Source of the DNA: JAZGBC01 sp036444495
GTDB lineage: Bacteria > Pseudomonadota > Alphaproteobacteria > Kiloniellales > J153
DNA length: 11,309 nucleotides
Direction of reading: 5' to 3'
NCBI GenBank assembly: GCA_036444495.1
Contig: JAZGBC010000072.1
Location: forward strand, 1-11,309
The notes below the pieces were generated by a model that did no database searches, was not told where the DNA came from, and saw nothing but the letters and a program-made list of their open reading frames with translations. The translations under genes were made by a program, and so were the position numbers. Position 1 is the stretch's first letter; each line of letters starts with the position of its first letter. Of the stretch, positions 8,731 to 11,309 are shown one piece after another.

Positions 8731-9477
8731 TCAGCGCCCACCGGCCACACGCAGGATCGCGCCCGTGGTGTAGGACGCCGCCTCCGAGAGCAGCCAGAGG
8801 ATCGGCTCGGCAATCTCTTCCGGCTCGGCCGCGCGGCCGATGGGCACGGCCCGGCCGATGCGCTCGAGCCGATCCGCATCGCCCGAGGCCGCATGAATCT
8901 CCGTCGAGACCATGCCGGGCGAGACCGCATTCACCCGGATGCCCTCGCCCGCCACTTCCTTGGAAAGACCCAGTGTAAAGCTGTTCACCGCGCCCTTGGC
9001 GGCGGCATACCAGATGTATTCGCCCGGGCTGCCCAGCGTCGCCGCGCCCGAGGAGATATTGACGATCGCCCCGCCCTTGCCGCCGTGCCTAGTGGACATG
9101 CGCTTGACCGCCTCGCGCGCGCACCAAATGACGCCGAAGACATTGACCTCGATGACCTGGCGGATGGTCTCGCTCTCGGCCTCGTCCAGGCGGCTGATGA
9201 GGCCCGCGAGGCCCGCGTTATTGACCAGCGCGGTGACCGGGCCGAGCTCCCTGTCGACCACCTCGAAGAGCCGGATCGCCTCCTCCTCGCGCGCCACATC
9301 GGCCTGCACCGCCAGCGCCCGCCCGCCCGCGGCCTCGATCTCGGCCACCACGGACGCGGCGGCCTCGGCATTGCTCAGGTAGTTCACGCAGACCGCATAG
9401 CCGCGCGCGGCGCCCAGGCGCGCCGTGGCCGCACCGATGCCCCGGCCGCCGCCGGTCACGATCAAGACTCCAGACAT
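8731..9477 (-). CDS. Short-chain dehydrogenase/reductase, YgfF-like
   Basis: Classical SDR of 248 residues, full length. Visible: the cofactor motif TGGGRGIG (8-15), the D60 region QADV (58-61), NNAG (86-89), and the catalytic serine in VNISSG (S143) with Y157 and K161 in YAAAK, then VNAVSPGMVSTEIHA (182-196) and the C-terminal SYTTGAILRVAGGR. The stretch GGAIVNISSGAATLGSPGEY and the whole layout resemble E. coli YgfF, an SDR of unknown substrate, so I describe it as YgfF-like and give no symbol. The second strand ends CVNYLSN rather than in an acidic residue, and the glycine motif carries an Arg, which together suggest NADP(H). The start has a good ribosome site (AGGGAG, 8 nt before the ATG). 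It lies 94 nt after the SAF oxidoreductase and is probably co-transcribed, although a weak TTGCGC/TAAGCT promoter-like pair occurs in that spacer. Confidence 0.9.
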   Translation of the reverse strand: MSGVLIVTGGGRGIGAATARLGAARGYAVCVNYLSNAEAAASVVAEIEAAGGRALAVQADVAREEEAIRLFEVVDRELGPVTALVNNAGLAGLISRLDEAESETIRQVIEVNVFGVIWCAREAVKRMSTRHGGKGGAIVNISSGAATLGSPGEYIWYAAAKGAVNSFTLGLSKEVAGEGIRVNAVSPGMVSTEIHAASGDADRLERIGRAVPIGRAAEPEEIAEPILWLLSEAASYTTGAILRVAGGR

Positions 9478-9571
9478 CCGGGAAACTCCCTGGTCCCGCT
9501 CGGCAGGGCCGCGAGCTTACGGCCTCTGCGCCCCGGCGCAAGACGGGAGACACGCGCCAACGCGGGAAGCG

Positions 9572-10933
9572 CTATTCCGCCGCCTTAGGGGTTTCTTTCG
9601 CGAAGGCGGCCTCCATCTCGCGGCGGATGCGCACGGCCTCGCCGGACTCGTCGAGTGCCACGTCGGCCCGGGTCAGCATCGCCCCCGCCGCGACCGGGCG
9701 GGTCAGCTTCACGCCCTGGGCCAGGCCGATGGGCAGGGCGCCCCTGCTGAGGCTGTCCGCCGCCGGCATGAGCTTGCCCCAGACGGTGAAACCACCCTCG
9801 CCGTCGAGCACTTCGCCCTCGGCCAGATCGCGCTTGGCGGTCGCCGCCACGTCGGCCCGGAACCCGGTCGCCGCCCCGGTCGGCTCGCCGCGCAGGGCGA
9901 CGCTCGCCACCGATATGCCGAGTTCCAGCCCGATCAGGTGATAGGGCCGGTAGAGCGCGCTCACCCGGCCGCTGTCGTCGGTCACCAGGCCGTATTCGGA
10001 AAAGCAGCGGGCGGTGTAATCGGATGGCGCCTCGAAGACCACGTAGACGCCCCAGCGCAGGTCGCGCTCCACATCCGAGCCGTCGCGCTGCAGGCAGGAA
10101 ATCACCTCGACCTGGCCCTTGTGGTGCAGCTGCCCACCGTCCGCCGCGGGCCGCAGCAGGCTGGCCAGCTCGTCCGCGCCGCAGGGCGGGAAGCTCAGGC
10201 CGTCCGGCGGCGGTGTCAGGCCCGTGGCGTTGGCCACCGCGGCCATCTCGATGCCCGATTTGGTGCCGTCCAGGAAGGAGTTGAACATCTTGGAGTTCAT
10301 GCCCGCCTCGGCGGCGCGCTCGGGCGAGAGGCCGTAATAGCCCCAGACCGTATCGGGCGTGGAGGCGTGATATTCGGGCAGGTACTTGGTGCCCTTGCCG
10401 GCGGCGACCACCTCGAAGCCGCTGGCGCGCGCCCAATCCACCATCTCGCAGATGAGCGCGGGCTGATCGCCGTAGGCCAGCGAGTAGACCAGACCCGCCG
10501 CCGCCGCCTCGCGCGCCAGGAGCGGCCCGGCCAGCACATCGGCCTCCACGTTGACCATGACCATGTGGCGGCCGTGCTCGCGGGCCAGGCGCGCATGGCG
10601 CAGGCCGGCGTGCGGGTCGCCGGTGGCTTCGATCACCACCTCGAGCCCGCCGGCCCGGATCAGCGCCTCGGCATCGTCGGTGATGCAGGTTCCCCCGCCC
10701 TTATGGGCTTCGTCCAGGGAGCGCGCGGCATAGGCCTCGGCCGGCCAACCCACGCCGGCCAGCCGCTGCCGCACGCCGTCGGGCGCGAGGTCCGCGATGC
10801 CCATGACGTGGATGCCCGGGGTATGGCGCGCCTGGGCCAGGTACATGGAGGCGAACTTGCCCGCGCCGATCAGCCCGACACGGACCGGACGGCCTTCCGC
10901 GGCGCGGCGCTGCAGCATGGCATGGAGGTTCAT
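9572..10933 (-). CDS. Homoserine-dehydrogenase-like NAD(P)-binding oxidoreductase with C-terminal SAF domain
   Basis: A 453-residue cytoplasmic protein. It has an N-terminal Rossmann domain (GLIGAGKFASMYLAQ, 20-34; GIADLAPDGVRQRL, 45-58; VIEATGDPHAG, 100-110; MVMVNVEADVLAG, 124-136), a central catalytic-type domain with AGKGTKYLPEYHAS and PDTVWGYYG (178-201) and GMNSKMFNSFLDGTKSGIEM (211-230), and a C-terminal SAF-like region (about 355-430; AKRDLAEGEVLDGEG, then GLAQGVKLTRPVAAGAML). This layout matches COG4091, annotated as predicted homoserine dehydrogenase with SAF domain; such proteins usually occur in sugar or branched-carbohydrate catabolic clusters and the true substrate is mostly unknown. 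The start ATG is 5 nt past the upstream stop, with GGAG in the overlap; the frame extends to 11023, but that part overlaps the dioxygenase gene. It is not the core-biosynthesis homoserine dehydrogenase. Confidence 0.85.
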   Translation of the reverse strand: MNLHAMLQRRAAEGRPVRVGLIGAGKFASMYLAQARHTPGIHVMGIADLAPDGVRQRLAGVGWPAEAYAARSLDEAHKGGGTCITDDAEALIRAGGLEVVIEATGDPHAGLRHARLAREHGRHMVMVNVEADVLAGPLLAREAAAAGLVYSLAYGDQPALICEMVDWARASGFEVVAAGKGTKYLPEYHASTPDTVWGYYGLSPERAAEAGMNSKMFNSFLDGTKSGIEMAAVANATGLTPPPDGLSFPPCGADELASLLRPAADGGQLHHKGQVEVISCLQRDGSDVERDLRWGVYVVFEAPSDYTARCFSEYGLVTDDSGRVSALYRPYHLIGLELGISVASVALRGEPTGAATGFRADVAATAKRDLAEGEVLDGEGGFTVWGKLMPAADSLSRGALPIGLAQGVKLTRPVAAGAMLTRADVALDESGEAVRIRREMEAAFAKETPKAAE

Positions 10934-10938
10934 CGGGC

Positions 10939-11309
10939 CTACTCCGCCGGCTCGCGCGCCAGCTCGAGCAGGCAGTCGTCGGCGAGCGGCGTAATCGGCG
11001 CAAAATCCCGGTGGGCGATCCACTCGGGGCGCTTGAAGCGGCGGATGTGGTTATCAACGTGGCACAGGCTGAGGTACACGATGGTGCGGTTCCAGGGTGA
11101 GATGTTGCCCGGCGAGGCGTGCACCAGATTGCCGTGGAACAGCAGCATGGACCCGGCCGGGCCCTTGGGCGCGACCAGGCCGCCTTCCTCGACCAGGCGC
11201 GCGATCGTCTCCTTGTCCAGCGTCCAGAGCGGGTAGGAGGTGGTCAGCAGGTCGTGCCCGGCCTCCAGCACCCCGCCCTTGTGGCTCTTGGGGATGAACA
11301 TGAGCGCCC
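10939..11309 (-). CDS. Phytanoyl-CoA dioxygenase/ectoine hydroxylase-type Fe(II)/2-oxoglutarate oxygenase (C-terminal part)
   Basis: Only the last 122 residues are present; the gene continues past the high-coordinate edge. The first visible codons read ALMFIPKSHKGG, matching the family's GxLxxIPGSHK segment, so the ATG at 11301 is internal and not the start. Then come GSMLLFHGNLVHASPGNISP, where the histidine of LVHASPGN is the third iron ligand, and NRTIVYLS, whose arginine binds 2-oxoglutarate. The tail RRFKRPEWIAHRDFAPITP resembles EctD-like proteins. The HxD half of the iron site lies outside the window. Such enzymes hydroxylate an unactivated carbon using O2 and 2-oxoglutarate. I do not call it EctD, since no ectoine genes are visible and the family is broad. 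It stops 5 nt before the SAF oxidoreductase, implying co-translation. Confidence 0.88.
   Translation of the reverse strand, partial: ALMFIPKSHKGGVLEAGHDLLTTSYPLWTLDKETIARLVEEGGLVAPKGPAGSMLLFHGNLVHASPGNISPWNRTIVYLSLCHVDNHIRRFKRPEWIAHRDFAPITPLADDCLLELAREPAE

Noticed and set aside
10934..11023. N-terminal extension of the SAF oxidoreductase by 30 residues
   Set aside because: It overlaps the dioxygenase gene in another frame and is Arg/Ala-rich. The downstream ATG lies 5 nt after the dioxygenase stop with GGAG before it, and the Rossmann motif follows at a normal distance.
9425..11236. Open frame of 603 codons on the plus strand
   Set aside because: Antisense shadow of the SAF oxidoreductase and the dioxygenase; same composition bias and no motif. 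The plus-strand frame at 6530-7798 opposite zapE is rejected for the same reason.

Overview
This window comes from a high-GC alphaproteobacterium, most likely a Rhodospirillales-type lineage. That reading rests on the gene order zapE-mdh-sucC-sucD-sucA-sucB and on the style of the proteins (a roughly 1000-residue 2-oxoglutarate dehydrogenase E1, a 398-residue SucC). It cannot be pinned to a species from sequence alone. Every gene I can support lies on the minus strand, so transcription runs from high to low coordinates. No tRNA, rRNA, CRISPR array, insertion sequence or phage gene was seen.

Layout in transcription order. (1) 9478-11309 plus the SDR to 8731: a three-gene metabolic cassette. 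It holds a 5'-truncated phytanoyl-CoA/ectoine-hydroxylase-type dioxygenase, then after 5 nt a homoserine-dehydrogenase-like oxidoreductase with a C-terminal SAF domain, then after 94 nt a YgfF-like short-chain dehydrogenase. Its substrate is unknown. (2) 7858-8532: a small outer-membrane beta-barrel protein with its own leader, which carries a candidate promoter overlapped by a perfect 19-bp inverted repeat. (3) 6614-7732: zapE, an AFG1-type ATPase. (4) 1-6536: the TCA-cycle block. mdh is followed by succinyl-CoA synthetase (sucC, sucD, joined stop-to-start as TGAATG) and by the 2-oxoglutarate dehydrogenase complex (sucA, and the first 67 codons of sucB). Together these enzymes carry out 2-oxoglutarate to succinyl-CoA to succinate, and malate to oxaloacetate.

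No wholly new system is evident; the coding content is mostly core metabolism. The points that merit a second look are small. The sucD-sucA spacer can fold so that an 8-bp GC-only hairpin brings a strong Shine-Dalgarno sequence to 8 nt from the sucA start. Mdh and SucA carry basic C-terminal extensions, and SucD has an in-frame continuation beyond its TAG stop. GANTC (CcrM-type) sites are crowded into the leaders of mdh, zapE and the outer-membrane gene. The dioxygenase-SAF-SDR cassette has no assigned pathway.
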